Notes: generated by a model not told the origin, from the letters alone. Counted from the stretch's first letter, positions 1 through 13,086 are shown. The stretch: 64,000 nucleotides of DNA from Inia geoffrensis (GCA_036417435.1 CM070900.1:119304315-119368314), one strand, 5' to 3'. A program made the numbers and translations.

Positions 1-1984
1 CACACCATTAAATGTTCAAACCATTTAAAAAATATTTGACTCACCTATTGAGCTATTATTCAGGATGAGAAACTTAGAACAATCCAGTTGGACTAAACAT
101 TTTAAAAACACCTTCACAATGAATGTTATGCATCTTTATAAAATCCATATTTATATTCAGGACAACATTCAGGACATGTAATCCAATTAATTGTTCTAAA
201 ATATAGAAACTACCTGGTTGGGAAGGTCTCTCTCTCTCTCTCATTCTCTCTCTCTGCAACTTCCCCATCCCTGTCTCTGTCACCATTCTCTCTCATATTT
301 TTTCAAATGGGGATAAATTTGGAAACAGCCATATCATGGTCAACACGAATGTATTGTTTGGGGGAATATTAAATAGCATGATTTTACAGGTTTTAGGAGC
401 ATATATTTACTGAATGGAGCATACCTAAGTTTCAGAGGGAGTTTCAAGATCATCAACTAACCTATGGAGAGGATGGTTATTTTGGGACATATGACATACT
501 TTTACTCGACTACTGTCTGTGAATTGAGGCCATCATAAACAGGTTACGTGAATGTTAACTTCCGAGGGGAGAGTTACCATGACTTTTATTTACACTCATT
601 ATTTAGATAAGGCAGAAAAGTTCCAAACACCCTTATTTACTCCACATAGTGCCTATGATAAACTTTGGACACAATAAAACATCCTTGATTCTTGCATAGA
701 AACAGAAAATTATATGAATTGGCAAATATAGATCTAGCTATATACTCATGCATTAGACATTTATCATATTAATTGTCCATAAAAGATAAAAAATGATAAA
801 TTAGATCTCATTAAAATTTTAAATTTTGCACTGCCACCCTGTGTTCCCCAATCTGAGATACTCCTCTGTCAATCTATTGACTACTCCTTCCATTAAAGAG
901 ATGTAGACTTCACCTTGATGGTTAAAGTGTGCCAATTGATATCCATAGTCGGGGGTTTCCAGCTTTTTGGGTTCTTTTTTTCTAATAAAGTGCCATAATT
1001 CCAACAAATTGATGTTTTATAGAAAATTGGGGTATGAGCAAGAAATTGAAAACTAAAATGTTGTCATGACCTATTATACTAATATTTTCTAGAAGGTATA
1101 TTGGCAGATGTTAGTTTACTGAATTGTTTGTTTTTTAAGACTTAGTCTTCTTAGGCATTCTTTTATCCAGATAGATGCTTCAGCAACATTTGTATGGTGT
1201 TTATTTTCTTGCACAACTTTTAAGTAGAAATGTCATAAAACTTTGTCCTATAAAATGGATATAGCATTTTAACTTTCTGACACATTTGTATTTATGGTCC
1301 AGAACAGAATCTGATAATGTGACAATTATTTAGGAACTTGTTACACCAGTATAAAGAAAACTCTCCAGAAAACAAACAAACAAAAATCACTGTTTTAGGA
1401 ATAGAATAAATAAATATCATTGCTCTTAAGAGCAAACATATATGTACATACACCTACATGTAATTTCAGGTCATAGTATTCCTTGGCAACAATGGTATAT
1501 TTTGAAACTCTGACTTTTGGTTTTAAGATATGAAGAAACATTGATAAAACTATAAAATAATACTTATATTTTCCAGTAGTGAAAAATTTTTATCTCTCTT
1601 CTCTTTGGGTAATACTGTGAATTAAATAGCAATATCATTTTATATAATATGATTATTGCCATGGGCATGGATTTCTTTAAAAATGAAAGTAAATAAAATC
1701 CAGAACTAGGATATATAGAATTAGAATAAAAGAAAGCCAAGAAAAGAATGTTGAGAAATTTTAATTCCTTATATATAAGAATAAGTGGAAGAAGAGTAGT
1801 GATCAGAAAAAACACAAAGAAGTGAACTGAGAGAAGAAAGTAAATTTAAGGAAGAGATGTACCCAATAGTAAAGAAAGAATATAGAAATTGATAGAGTTA
1901 GAAGGAATAAAGGAGCTAAGATAACTCAGGGCCCTCATTTAGCAGAAAATAAGATCCTGAGAAACGTAGGCATCAAGTCATGAA
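1..1984. other. AT-rich intergenic or intronic DNA, no gene seen
   Basis: No frame here resembles a known protein, and every frame is short and low in complexity. A pyrimidine repeat at 226-256 is listed separately. The stretch is most simply unique non-coding DNA or repeats too old to recognise by eye. Confidence 0.6.
226..256. repeat. (TC)n simple repeat
   Basis: A run of TC dinucleotides interrupted once by ATT. On the other strand it produces an Arg/Glu repeat in a 70-codon frame, which is why that frame is not called as a gene. Confidence 0.85.
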
Positions 1985-2195
1985 AAGAGTGTATCAGCTT
2001 ACAAGTTAGACTCCAGTTCAAAACATGGCTCTACCATTTACTTATGGTGTGATCTTGAATAGGTAATGAATCTTAGTGTCTTATCTGTAACATTGGGATA
2101 ATTCTTACTTAATAAAGCTACTGTAAAAATTCAAGGCAGTTGTAAAGCATTCTGTACATCATCTATGCTCCATGAACAGTAATTTCTTTAGGTGA
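1985..2195 (+). repeat. MIR SINE, decayed
   Basis: The order of landmarks matches the ancient mammalian MIR: a segment reading like 'agttcaaa.catggctctaccatttactta.ggtgtgatcttga.taggtaatgaatctta', then 'ttatctgtaacattgggataat', then 'gtaaagcattctgtac'. These correspond to the MIR core (CTCTGCCACTTACTAGCTGTGTGACC) and the downstream TCTGTAAAATGGGGATAAT block. Divergence is high, as expected of an insertion older than placental radiation. Ends are approximate. Confidence 0.7.
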
Positions 2196-3837
2196 CTCTC
2201 TTAAGTCACATAGCTGGTTGGTAGTAAGCAAGGAAATTGGACCTCCTCATGTCCAGTTGTCTAGTTGTTGTTTCCTTTTATTTAGACATCTAATGTGTTC
2301 AATTCTCACAAGCATTTAAGAAAATTTTTACATCATAAACTTATTATTCCTTTTTATATGTCTTTCAAAATAAAATTGATTGATTACAGGAAAAATTATA
2401 CTACTATACTTGGTTCTAACAGTTGTTATTTGATCTATACACACTTAAATATGTAGTGATATTATAACTAAAATCTGTGTTTCATTAGACATTGTGTGTT
2501 TTATACCATAAATGTCTTATCATTGTATATCCCTCAAAAATACTTGCCTACTGTGTAATCTTATCCTTTTGCCTTCAATATGCAGTAAGACCAAGTTTTA
2601 TGATTATATAATTTCTAATCCAGATGTTAAATGTTCATGTACATGTTCTTTTCAAAGATTTTTGAAAACTATAATAGCTCTGCTTACTGTGGTCTATTTC
2701 TATTTCTTATTTAAATAGCATACCTGTAGCTTCCTCAAGGAAACAAACTTATCTGTAAATCATTTTTATAAAACCGAGTAACGGCAGCCTCAAAGTATGC
2801 ATAGAACTTCTGTATCTACCCAAACATATGACAATAATTAGGATTGATGTTGTTTTTATTCTTTCTATCTATTTTGTTCTTTTTTGGATTCTCACTTCAA
2901 AGGGAAAGCACAAAGCTCATGGTGTATCTCCTTTTATATTGAGGAAATAAGAGATTAGCTGAATTTTTCTGTTTCTTGTTTCTTTCCTAACAATTTTCTT
3001 ATTATCCTAGTTTCTTCTTAATAATAAAATTTGTGCTGTGTCTTCTAGGGAGTTCACATCATCTTTCTGTGTAGAAACAGAATATGATTTTGGTATATTC
3101 AGGTTACAGTTGGCTTACATATCATGGGAATAGCTCACTATAAGGCTTTTTAAAGTTGGTATTTGCATTTAAGAATTCTACACACCTGTTATTTCTAACC
3201 TTTGCTGACCTGAAGAAAACCCACAATTACACAAATAGCAGCTTGCAAAAAAATATGGATCGTATTTTTGTTATGTTACTTTTGGCTTGTTTTCTCTGGA
3301 ATAATCATGGCCAGTAGCCAGACAACAGTAAGATAACAGCTTCATGTTGTGCTTTTATTGAATAGCAAAAGAAAGATTTCTTCTATTTAGCTTTGAGGAA
3401 CACCAGACATACACACTATCCCTCAAAACTGACAAGACTAAGGAGGTCAAGGATTGAGAATTGGCCTAGACTAAACCAATATTTTTGGTTTTGGTTTTGC
3501 AGAGGATGTTCTTGTTGTTGTTTCTTCTACATTTTTGTTTGTTCGCTATTGTTTTGGTTTAGACATAAGGGCAAGTAAAATGGGAGAAGAATCATTCAAG
3601 GAGCATGACTCATGAACTGGTGTTCTGTAAGTTTCAGTGACTCAAAAGTAATTACTTTTCTCAAAACAGCCATGTACAGCTGCACAGGCTGTGTACTGGA
3701 CAACAAATTGGGGGTGGGGGGTGGGGAATCATGCACATAGATAAGAAGTCAATACAATTTTTCTGTAAAAGGTCAGATGAAAAACATTTTAGACTTTTAA
3801 GACACATATGGTCTCTGTCACATATTCTTTAATTTTT
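2196..3837. other. No recognisable gene
   Basis: AT-rich sequence with no family resemblance that I can support. A G-rich run lies near 3710-3726 (runs of 5, 6 and 4 G separated by single T). Confidence 0.5.
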
Positions 3838-4078
3838 AAAATAATCTTTTTTTTTTTTTTTTTTTTTTTTTTTGCGGTACGTGGGCCTCTCATTGTCGCA
3901 GCCTCTCTATTTGCGGAGCACAGGCCCTGGACACTCAGACTCAGCGGCCATGGCTCACAGGCCCAGCCGCTCTGCGACATGTGGGATCCTCCCGGACCGG
4001 GGCACAAACCCGCATCCCCTGCATCGGCAGGTGGACTCTCAACCACTGTGCCACCAGAGAAGCCCCAAAATAATCTTT
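3838..4078 (-). mobile_element. CHR-family SINE (minus) with target-site duplication
   Basis: Read on the minus strand, a tRNA-like head with A and B box regions is followed by the cetacean SINE body (GAGCCATGGCCGCTGAG-like core, TGCTCCGCAA) and a long A tail, seen here as the T run at about 3850-3873. The element proper is 3850-4066. A 12-base perfect duplication, AAAATAATCTTT, flanks it at 3838-3849 and 4067-4078. CHR SINEs are non-autonomous: RNA polymerase III transcribes them from the internal promoter and L1 machinery copies them. The 85- to 90-codon frames over this region on both strands are translation of the SINE, not genes. Confidence 0.95.
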
Positions 4079-6483
4079 AAGAATGAAAATAAATAAAACA
4101 TTCTTAGTTCATGGGCCGTAGACAAATAGTTCAGGGGACTATAAATTTAAAAATCATACAGATCATGTGTATTATTTTTCATTCTGAATCTAAATCTAAA
4201 GTGGTATGCCTGTATATAATTGTGCTTTAACCAGATCTAAGGCAAAATGCCTAGTCTTCTTGATCTAGAAACCAATCTGGCCATCAGTTTGACATTCAGA
4301 CAATTGACAAGATCTTCCAGAAATTAAAGTAATTCATATCTATTTAGGATTATTAACTAGAATTTTAATATAGGAATGGAAATGGAAATATTTGAGAATA
4401 AATTATGATTTGAGAATAAATTATGTTCTTATGTTCATATTATTAATTTCATAAGAACATTGTTCTAAATCTTGTACCAAAATCAAATGGCAGTAATTTG
4501 AACAACAAATTCATATTATACATAGTAGCTCTCTTTCCAAAGGACAGAAAAAAGTACTCCTCGAATTACAAACAAGTTTTTCAACAATTTATTTTCAATG
4601 GACACAGCATCAAGGAATACATCCTACCAAGTCTAGTGAAAACTGATACAGTATACTTAATGAGTTCTTATTACATTTTTCTTCAGTTCTAGTAACTCTA
4701 TAGGACCTATCCTTCCTATCACTTGTAATAGTACTTTTTTGTTGTTTTCCACAAGCTTTATGAAATAGCAATGGAAAATGCAATCAAATATTCAAATAAA
4801 TCTTCTTAAAGTAACCGTGAAATACATCTTTTGGACCTAAATTTAGATATAAATTTGTAAGTTGTTATATGGAATTCAGATTAAAATACAAAAGTTGTAT
4901 TTTAGTTGCCAGTGAATAGTGAGCTGATATGAAATTTGTACATGTGTTCTTTATAAATTTGGGGGGCTACTAGTCATTGAGAATTAGGATAATTGAACTT
5001 AAGTATGCATTTAAATTAAACAAAGCAAGGACAGTTTTTTAAAAGAGACTATACCCTGATGTCTCTAAGTCAGCTATATAAAAACAGATATTTTTTTTTT
5101 TTGAGATGACTAATCCAGCCTCCCACAGTTTTGGGCAACAGTTCAATCACCAGAGTTAGCTACACCTGTGCCTCATTTTAACTCTCTTTATTGTCCTTTT
5201 CCAATATATCCCAGAACATCACCATTGATCTCTTTTGCTGAACTGGTGGCTCTCTTATCTTGCTCTTTTATGCTGTGCAGTGGCTTACTAACTCCCTTTG
5301 CAAATATCTCAGCATCAGACTTAGCATCACTGTTTGGCTGGCTCTAAGGTTTCCTTATTATGTACTAACACTTTGATCATTTTCTCTTTTTTCTTCAGCT
5401 TGTGTCCTGCCTTCTAAATTGAGTCTTTTCTCCCTATTTCTTTAATTTTCCTATCCTCTCTTTCTTTCCCTCCCTTTCTTACTTTGACTTTCTTTTATTC
5501 TTCTCATTCCACCCCACTGCATAGAATCATGACCCTCTCTCTCCTTATTTATTTCTATTTGTAATCACGCTTTTACTTTAGTCCTTTTGGGTAAACTAAT
5601 TTATTTATCACATGAAGCCTTGTCATTTAATGAGAGGTGGCCATGTTTCCTGATAGAACCATTGGAAGAATCACTCTCTGGAAAAAAAAAAAAAAAAAAA
5701 AAACACTTCTCCTTTAGTACTTCCACAAACATCATGACTCAGTAAAAAGGCAGCAACTATCAAAGGCTATTTTTATTTTTCAATCACAAATGATTAGTAA
5801 TAACTTGGAAACAACACATGCTTTAAATGATTTCTAATATCTTATTATTCACTATGTATAGGTTGTACTAAGAGAGTTGCAGTATATTTACAAAAGCATT
5901 TAAGTGAAAATATTTCAATATTGATTCCATATTTAAGCCTGAATCCTACATTTGAACTTGCACCATGATTAATTTTATCAGAAGTATTTATCCATTTAAG
6001 CATTCCTCAAGATTTTTCTCATTATGATATCACAGTAAGTGTTATATTATAATAAGTATAATACCGTTTTTGCTCAACTCTAGTCATTCATCCTGACTAA
6101 AGTATTTTACTTTATCTCCCTGCTTAAAATGATTAGTATGAGGGAGTTAGTATCAAATTGTAACCTCCAATGGGATGTCCATTTCTGTTCTTCCATCCAC
6201 CACCAAAAGGAATGTAGTGGATATCTGCCATTATTTTCTTGACAAGACAGCATTGCCTACCACTCCTCTAACCCTTGTTCTGGTAGCAGCAACATAGCTT
6301 TGCTGTGGAAAAACCCATTAACAATTGCATGAAAGTGTGTTCGGAACTTCAGACAACCACTAGCAATCCACTGACATCATCATTTCAGTGGACATCTTCT
6401 ATTTCAAGGCTAGAGACTCCTTTGTGCTGTGTTTAATCATCATAAACCTAACAGAATTCATATTAATTTTATAGGTGGCTGGT
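4079..6483. other. No recognisable gene; pyrimidine-rich patch and long A run
   Basis: Mostly unique-looking AT-rich DNA. About 5390-5520 is rich in TTTC and CCCT, and an uninterrupted run of 22 A lies at 5682-5703. The A run could be the tail of an old retrocopy, but I cannot identify a body upstream of it or find a flanking duplication. Confidence 0.5.
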
Positions 6484-7565
6484 AATTAATTATATATAAT
6501 TTTGTAATCAATGGGCAATCCAACATATATGTAGAAAAATGAATAGAATAAGGTCTTTAAGAAATAGAATATCCAAACAGCCAATGAACATATTAAAAGT
6601 AATAATTCTAGGGCTTCGCTGGTGGTGCAGTGGTTGAGAGTCCACCTGCCGATGCAGGGGATACGGGTTCGTGCCCTGGTCCGGGAGGATCCCACATGCT
6701 GCAGAGCGGCTGGGCCCGTGAGCCATGGCCTCTGAGCCTGGTCGTCCAGAGCCTGTGCTCCGCAATGGGAGAGGCCACAACAGTGAGAGGCCCACGTACC
6801 ACCAAAAAAAAAAGAAAAAAAAAAGTAATAATTTTATTGGTCATCAAGAAAATGCAAATGAACACTGTAATATCTTACTACTACACACCCATCAAAATTC
6901 CTAAAATGAAAATGAGGAAAATATCAAATATTGACAGCAGCTTAAACTCTTATACTTGCCTAATAGGAATGTAAAACTGGTAGACAGAATCCAATAAAAC
7001 TGATCTATAAATATACTATGACTCAGAAATTTTATTCATAGGTATAGTCCTGAGTAAATATGTACATTTATTCACAAAAAGGTATGTACAGGGATGTTTA
7101 AAGTGCCATTAATTATACTTGCCTAAAAGGAAAACAATACAAATGCCATCAATAGTCAAATTGATAAGTATATTATATGATATTTGTACAACAAAATAAT
7201 ACTAAAGGCAATGAGAATGAATCATAATCACATACAGCCATATAGATCAACATAACGTTGAATGAAAGAAGCCAGTCCAAAAAATGTACATATATTGTAC
7301 ATCACTTATATAATATTCAAAAACTAATATGACACATTAATTTGTGAGGCTACAAACTAGAATAATAGTAATCTTAGGGAAAAGTAGTGTCTGGAGCCCT
7401 AGAGAAGGGGTTCCAGAATGTCTAGTAAAGTTCTGTGTCTTGATCCAGGTACCAGTTATACCAATACCAGTTCATTCATTTTGTGAAAAATTCATCAAAT
7501 TGTTTACTTTTGATTGGTGAACTTTTCTGCATATGATATACATGAATAAAATATTTTTCTGTAAA
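6484..7565 (+). mobile_element. Old L1 3' fragment (L1M-type), interrupted by a SINE
   Basis: Either side of the SINE at 6608-6820 the sequence reads as the decayed end of L1 ORF2 and the start of its 3' UTR: 'tggtcatcaagaaaatgcaaatgaacac' corresponds to the conserved HMK..S.LIIREMQIK region, followed by 'cccatcaaaat', 'gaatgaaagaagccag' and 'atgatatacatgaataaaat'. The reading frame is destroyed. It must predate the SINE that splits it. Boundaries are approximate. Confidence 0.65.
6595..6833 (+). mobile_element. CHR-family SINE (plus) with target-site duplication
   Basis: The element runs from GGGCTTCGCTGG at 6611 to an A-rich tail ending about 6820. An A box (TGGTGCAGTGG, 6623-6633) and a B box (GGTTCGTGCCC, 6666-6676) of a pol III promoter are visible, showing the tRNA-derived head. 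The duplication AAAAGTAATAATT flanks it at 6595-6607 and 6821-6833. It sits inside an older L1 in the same orientation. Well-preserved CpG positions and a clean duplication suggest a fairly recent insertion. Confidence 0.95.
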
Positions 7566-8235
7566 TGTTACTAGTTTGAATAAGAATTTGTGTTAAAGAG
7601 CTTGAAATATTTTCTTGTAGGAGACAAGGCTTACATGATGCTAATGAGTAAAATTTGTTTATTTTTTAATATTACACGAGTCATTAAAAATGCCTCTAAG
7701 TTTCTCATCTACTACCTCTATATCTTACATTACACTCATTACTGAAACAAAATAAAACAATAGTAATCAAAGATATACTTGTTTACCAATGCAGAAAGGA
7801 CAGAATTTGTTCTGCAAGGAGTAATGGAGTGAAACAGCCTATGAAAAAGGTACAGAACATTAGGTACTACCAAATATTACTACCGTGAGTGATTGCAAAC
7901 TTGTAGAATATTTTTTGGTGTAAAATTTCTCAGAATATGTATGAGATCAGAGATTTAAACATACTCATTAAAACAACCATCAGTCTGATATATTCATTTC
8001 CAATGAAAAATTATCCTCTCACAAGAGTGTCAAATTTATATAGTCAGTCTGGTTTCTGTTGAACTCCTTTGGAAAAGCACTATTGTAAACAAACAAAGAT
8101 CTAAGGAAAACTGATGAAGAGGAACACAAATTTGGCATAATATAAAAGTTTTTAAATGGGGAGGGGGCGATCTGAATGATCAAGTGAGAAACTACTTTTC
8201 TCTCCAGGTATAGCAAACTTAGAGTATAAGAATAG
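7566..8235. other. No recognisable gene
   Basis: Unique-looking AT-rich DNA between two L1 fragments; no protein-like frame and no repeat that I can name. Confidence 0.5.
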
Positions 8236-10105
8236 CAGGATACAAGATTAATGAACAGAAATCTCTTGCATTCCTATACAATAATGAGTAAAAATCTGAA
8301 AGAGAAATTAAGGAAACAATCCCATTTACCACTGCAACAAAAAGAATAACATACCTAGGAATATACCTACCTAGGGAGGCAAAAGACCTGTATGCAGAAA
8401 ACTATAAGACACTGATGAAAGAAATTAAAGATATTAAAAACAGATGAAGATATATACCATGTTCTTGGATTAGAAGAATCAACATTGTGAAAATGACTAT
8501 ACTACCCAAAACAATCTACAGATTCAATGCAATCCCTATCAAACTACCACTGGCATTTTTCACAGAATTAGAACAAAAAATTTTACAATTTGTATGGAAA
8601 CACAAAAGACCCTGATAGCCAAAGCAATCTTGAGAAAGAAAAATGAAGCTGGAGGAATCAGGCTCCCTGACTTTGGACTATACTACAAAGCTACAGTAAT
8701 CAAGACAGTGTGGTACTGGCACAGAGAAAAGAAATATAGATCAATGGAACAGGATAGAAAGCCCAGAGATAAATCCATGCACATATGGTCACCTTATCTT
8801 TGATAAAGGAGGCAAGAATATGCAATGGAGAAAAGACGGCCTCTTCAATAAGTGGTGCTGGGAAAACTGGACAGCTACATGTAAAAGAATGAATTTAGAA
8901 CACTCCCTAACACCATACAAAAAAAAAAAAAAAACTCAAAAAGGATTAAAGACCTAAATGTAAGACCAGACACTATAAAACTCTTAGAGGAAAACCTAGG
9001 CGGAAAACTCTATGACATAAATCACAGCAAGATCCTTTTTGACCCACCTCCTAGAGAAATGGAAATAAAAACAAAAATAAACAAATGGGACCTAATGAAA
9101 CTTCAAAGCTTTTGCACAACAAAGGAAACCATAAACAAGACCAAAAGACAACCCTCAGAAGGGGAAAAATATTTGCAAATGAAGCAACTGACAAAGGATT
9201 AATCTCCAAAATATATAAGCAGCTCATGCAGCTAAATATCAAAAAAACAAAGAACCCAATCCAAAAATGGGCAGAAAACCTAAATAGACATTTCTCCAAA
9301 GAAGATATACAGATTGCCAACAAACACATGAAAAGATGCTCAACATCATTAATCATTAGAGACATGCAAATCAAAACTCCAGTGAGGTATCATCTCACAC
9401 TGGTCAGAATGACCATCATCAGAAAACCTACAAACAGGGCTTCCCTGGTGGCACAGTAGTTGAGATTCTGCCTGCCGATGCAGGGACACGGGTTCGTGCC
9501 CCGATCTGGGAAGATCCCCCATGCCGCGGAGCAGCTGGTCCCATGAGCCATGGCCGCTGAGCCTGCACGTCCAGAGCCTGTGCTCTGCAACGGAAGAGGC
9601 CACAACAATGAGAGGCCTGCATACCGCAAAATAAAAGAAAAAAAAAATTTTACAAACAATAAACACTGGAGAGGGTGTGGAGAAAAGGGAAAAGGGAACC
9701 CTCTTGCACTGCTGGTGGGAATGTAATTTGATATAGCCACTATGGAGAATAGTATGGAGGTTCTTTAAAAAACTAAAAATAGAACTACCATATGACCCAA
9801 CACTCCCACTACTGGGCATATACCCTGAGAAAACTATAATTTGAAAAGAGTCAGGTACCACAATGTTCATTGCAGCACTATTTACAATAGCCAGGACACA
9901 GAAGCAACCTAAGCGTCCATCAACAGATGAATGTATAAAGAAGATGTGGAACATATATACAATGTTATATTACTCAGCCATAAAATGAAATGAAATTGAG
10001 TTACTTGTAGTGAGGTGGATGAACCTAGAGTCTGTCACACAGAATGAAGTATGTCAGAAAGAGAAAAACAAATACCGTATGCTAAAACATATATATGGAA
10101 TTAAA
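8236..10105 (+). pseudogene. L1 ORF2 C-terminal remnant
   Basis: Fragments of ORF2p can be read in shifting frames. 8594-8803 covers the thumb/linker region (motifs [28 protein letters not shown]). 9085 onward covers the segment with [13 protein letters not shown], [22 protein letters not shown] and [18 protein letters not shown]. The zinc-knuckle-like C-terminal domain follows but is split by the SINE at 9437. The family's protein is an endonuclease and reverse transcriptase that acts in cis on its own RNA. This copy has no endonuclease or polymerase core, has frameshifts, and its usual stop after the HIYGI motif is lost by a base change, so it is dead. Confidence 0.85.
9429..9658 (+). mobile_element. 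CHR-family SINE nested in L1 ORF2
   Basis: GGGCTTCCCTGG starts at 9438 and the SINE body ends with an A-rich tail at about 9630-9647. TACAAACA occurs on both sides, at 9429-9436 and 9651-9658, and the L1 sequence resumes without loss ('ataaacactggagagggtgtgg'), so the SINE inserted after the L1. It splits the ORF2 C-terminal domain. The 201-, 116- and 64-codon frames on the minus strand here are shadows of this composite. Confidence 0.93.
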
Positions 10106-10499
10106 AAAAAAAAATGGTTCTAAAGAACCTAGGGGCAGGACAGGAATAAAGACACAGACATAGAGAATGGACTTGAAGACATGGGGAGGGGCGAAGGGTA
10201 AGCCGAGACAAAGTGAGAGAGTGGCATTGACATACATACACTATCAAATGTAAAACAGATAGCTAGTGGGAAGTGGCCACATTGCACAGGGAGACCAGCT
10301 TGCTGCTTTGTGACCACCTAGAGGGGTGGGATAGGGAAGGTGGGAGGGAGACGCAAGAGGGAGGGGATATGGGGATATATGTATATGTATAGCTGATTCA
10401 CTTTGTTATACAGTAGAAACTAACACAACGATGTAAAGCAATTATACTCCAATAAAGCTGTTAAAAAAAATAAAAATAAATAAAAAGCTGCAAGATGAA

Positions 10500-10645
10500 G
10501 GAATCATAAAGGAACAGACTAATGCGTTTGATTACATAATATTAAACAAAATTTTTAAAAAAACTAGTAACAGACTAGAGGAAATATTTAAAACCTATAT
10601 GAGACAAAGAATTAATAAGAAAATAAAGGAATGAAGAAAATAAGC
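10500..10645 (+). mobile_element. Old L1 ORF2 scrap
   Basis: Short resemblance to the L1 ORF2 segment around 'gaacagacta.tg.gtttgattacata.a.att' and 'gaggaaatatttaaaacctatatgagacaaagaattaata', which corresponds to the region before the FANEATD.G.ISKIY block. It is strongly diverged and is listed as probable only. Confidence 0.4.
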
Positions 10646-11446
10646 AAAAAAAGAACAGATAAGGATAACAGGTTTTAAAGAATTTTCATGGGTTATTTTG
10701 TTTGTTTATTTTTCAAGGATAAGGGAAACACACATTACAATATTAGCTTAAAAGACCATGGAAATACAAGAATTAAACCCAATTAAATAGTAACAGTTTT
10801 TGAAGGATGTAAATGTTACAGAAACATAGGTACATATTTCATACTAGCAAATAAACTTCCCAACCCTATTTTATTAAAAAATATCATTATATTTTTTACT
10901 CGAGCACTTTACACTCAGCTCCTCCTTCCTCCTTGTCTAGTCTTTCAAATCTATCATTGAACATTTCTCCCTTCTTCTTAACCCTCAAAGACTTCTTTCT
11001 TCTTTCTCATTCTCAATGTCACATTTTATCATAAGCCCTTACCCACATGATTAGAATTGTTTCTTAGCAGAGCTTCTTTCAGTCTGGTTCACTGGGCATA
11101 GCAGGTACCAGACTTGAAGATCTCCATACTAGATCAGTGTCATCAACCAATGATGTGTTGAAGTCAGTTAGTACCTGCTCCTGGAAGGAAATTGTGTACA
11201 TTCCATCCTAATTCCATTCAGTAACATCACTTTTTGTAGCTTGATATTATCCATGGTTGTATCAATAGTATTTATATCAGGAAATCAGTAAATGCTACAA
11301 AGAAGCCTTTTTAATATTTTTTGAAGGGCTGGTTTTAAAAAAAAGATTATCCACTTATTATGGCATTGAATCACTTAGAGGTTAAAGCACAAATCCCATA
11401 ATCTAAACATTGTTTAGAATTCAACTAATACTTCATTATATATCTC
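10646..11446. other. No recognisable gene
   Basis: AT-rich DNA with no frame or repeat that I can support. Confidence 0.5.
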
Positions 11447-11915
11447 CCTCTAGCACTTATATAAGTGAACTTTTCTACATGGTTTACTTTCTATGTAGTT
11501 TACTTACTTGCTCCCCCATAGGTTAGATGCATTTACTCATGTTTGAACCCAAAATGTGCTCTAAATTTTTCTATGCTTAATAAATATCCCTTCCCTTTTG
11601 ATATCAACTTTTGTATACTTCTTTGACTATGTCCAGAAATATCACACTTTAGAATCATTATTACTTTACATAACATTTAATATGGCATTTATAACTTTAT
11701 ATTACTATTATTTCATCTATAATCATGTTATCTTTCCAATCAGACTTATATATTATTCAACTATCCACTAACCATTCCGTTAGTCTTTATATATACCCAG
11801 ATAGTCACTAATTTATTCTGTTTGATATAAACATCTTGAGAGTGAGGATCAGGGATTTTGACTTTGTATTTCCAGACAGACAAATAGTTGTTGGTCAATT
11901 CATGAATTTACCAAG
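11447..11915 (+). repeat. L2 LINE 3' end, decayed and possibly in two pieces
   Basis: 'tccctctagcacttatat...gtttacttacttgctcccccataggttag' matches the L2 block TAGCACTTATCAC...GTCTGTCTCCCCCACTAGACTGTGAG. A second block at 11830-11915 ('catcttgagagtgaggatcagggattttgactttgtatttccagac') matches the L2 CTTGAGGGCAGGGAC...TTTGTATCCCCAG segment. L2 is an ancient mammalian LINE; the pieces may belong to one element broken by indels. Confidence 0.5.
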
Positions 11916-12112
11916 TACATGTTGAATACCTGTAAGTTTCAGTAGTAGAAATAATATATCCCATAATTTGTATAAACTCTTGAATAGTGGTGTTCAAAAT
12001 TAAGTATAATTTTCTTAAGGTATAAGCAATTTGTTTTACATAGTACAAGAATATTTGAAGAGATAGGTACTGATTTCAGAACCTCACATCAAATTTTCTT
12101 CAACCATGTAAG

Positions 12113-12156
<44 letters not shown>

Positions 12157-13086
12157 AACTTGATCATTCAGACTCTTGTCTCAGTTTACTTTTCTTTACA
12201 TTGTTTGTATAGATTTGCCCTTAGAGAGAAAAATAGGAAGCATTATACATCAAGAAGTCAGAAGGTTGATTGTATTTTTTTTATTTTTCATACTTTCTAC
12301 CAAGTCTTATTTAGTTTATGTACTCATTTCCAGAAGAGGACACTATATATACGAACATATTTTTCATCTCTTACAAGCAATATTCTTCATTATCTTTATG
12401 TTAGTCACAGTGCACCCTATATTTATAAATAAACTAGCTACCTACCATATAATACCCATATTTTCAAATAATGTTAATATGAAATTACATGAAAAGCTGT
12501 ACAAGCAGTGTGATAGCTGAAAATTTTAAGTAACAGACTTATTTTGATAATGCTTATTTTAAACTTTTCCTTCTAGCAATCAGCAACATAGGTAAATTAT
12601 CTGGTCAATTATAAATGGGCTTAGTGTTGGCATGATTATAGATAGAGGAATATGTTAGAATGTTTGTTTTCTTCAAAAGTGAGAAACCCAATTCCAGCCA
12701 GAGAATATATCTGCCTCTCAGAAAGAGGAGTGGAGAGGAGTTGGCTGTAGGTACAAATTATACTCTTTGTCTTAAATTGCAGTGATAGAACACTGACCAT
12801 ATTTTGACTCTGTGCATTCTTCTCTGACTTCATTCTCTCACTAGTTTTTACACATGGAAAAATATTTGTCAATATCCATATATAAATATCAAGGAAATAT
12901 TTCTTGTCATACCTAAGATACTCTGATTATGTCATGTTCATGTTGCCGGGGGGTAGATAGGATGCAGGGCAATATGATAAGCAACTTCCATCCAAAGTGA
13001 AAAGGGAGTTCCACAAAGAGTCTTGCAAGAAAATTACAAGGAGGAGTTTGGGAATGCGCTATATTGGCAACAATGATAACATAATA
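11916..13086. other. No recognisable gene apart from a TG repeat
   Basis: A 105-codon frame at 12115-12432 starts inside a TG repeat (Cys-Val codons) and has no family resemblance, so it is not called. The rest appears unique. Confidence 0.55.
12116..12154. repeat. (TG)n microsatellite
   Basis: A perfect run of about 19 TG units. Such tracts are usually length-polymorphic. Confidence 0.95.

Larger units (their letters stand above)
8236..10485 (+). mobile_element. 5'-truncated cetacean L1 (plus)
   Basis: The sequence begins inside ORF2 just after the reverse transcriptase domain (starting near GCAGGATACAAG) and continues through the ORF2 C terminus and the 3' UTR to an AATAAA signal and an A-rich tail at about 10452-10485. 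It aligns along its whole length with the reverse complement of the minus-strand L1 copies at 17-31 kb. A CHR SINE is nested at 9437-9647. 5' truncation is the usual outcome of L1 target-primed reverse transcription. I could not find a convincing flanking duplication, so the 5' edge is uncertain by some tens of bases. Confidence 0.9.

Noticed and set aside
3710..3726. G-rich run as a G-quadruplex
   Set aside because: Only three G runs are present (5, 6 and 4), so a stable three-tier intramolecular quadruplex is not clearly supported.
3872..4096. Overlapping 74- to 90-codon frames rich in Pro and Gly around SINEs (also near 6500-6970, 9350-9950, 28700-29215, 63084-63624)
   Set aside because: They are translations of the GC-rich CHR SINE body in several frames and recur wherever a SINE lies.
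5682..5703. Long A run as the tail of a processed pseudogene
   Set aside because: No transcript-like body was recognised upstream and no flanking duplication was found.
6611..6680. tRNA-like A and B boxes in the SINE heads
   Set aside because: They are internal promoters of tRNA-derived SINEs; no cloverleaf with an intact anticodon stem is formed, so no tRNA gene is called.
12115..12432. 105-codon frame starting in a TG repeat
   Set aside because: The start is Cys-Val repeat translation and the rest has no family features or conservation evidence.
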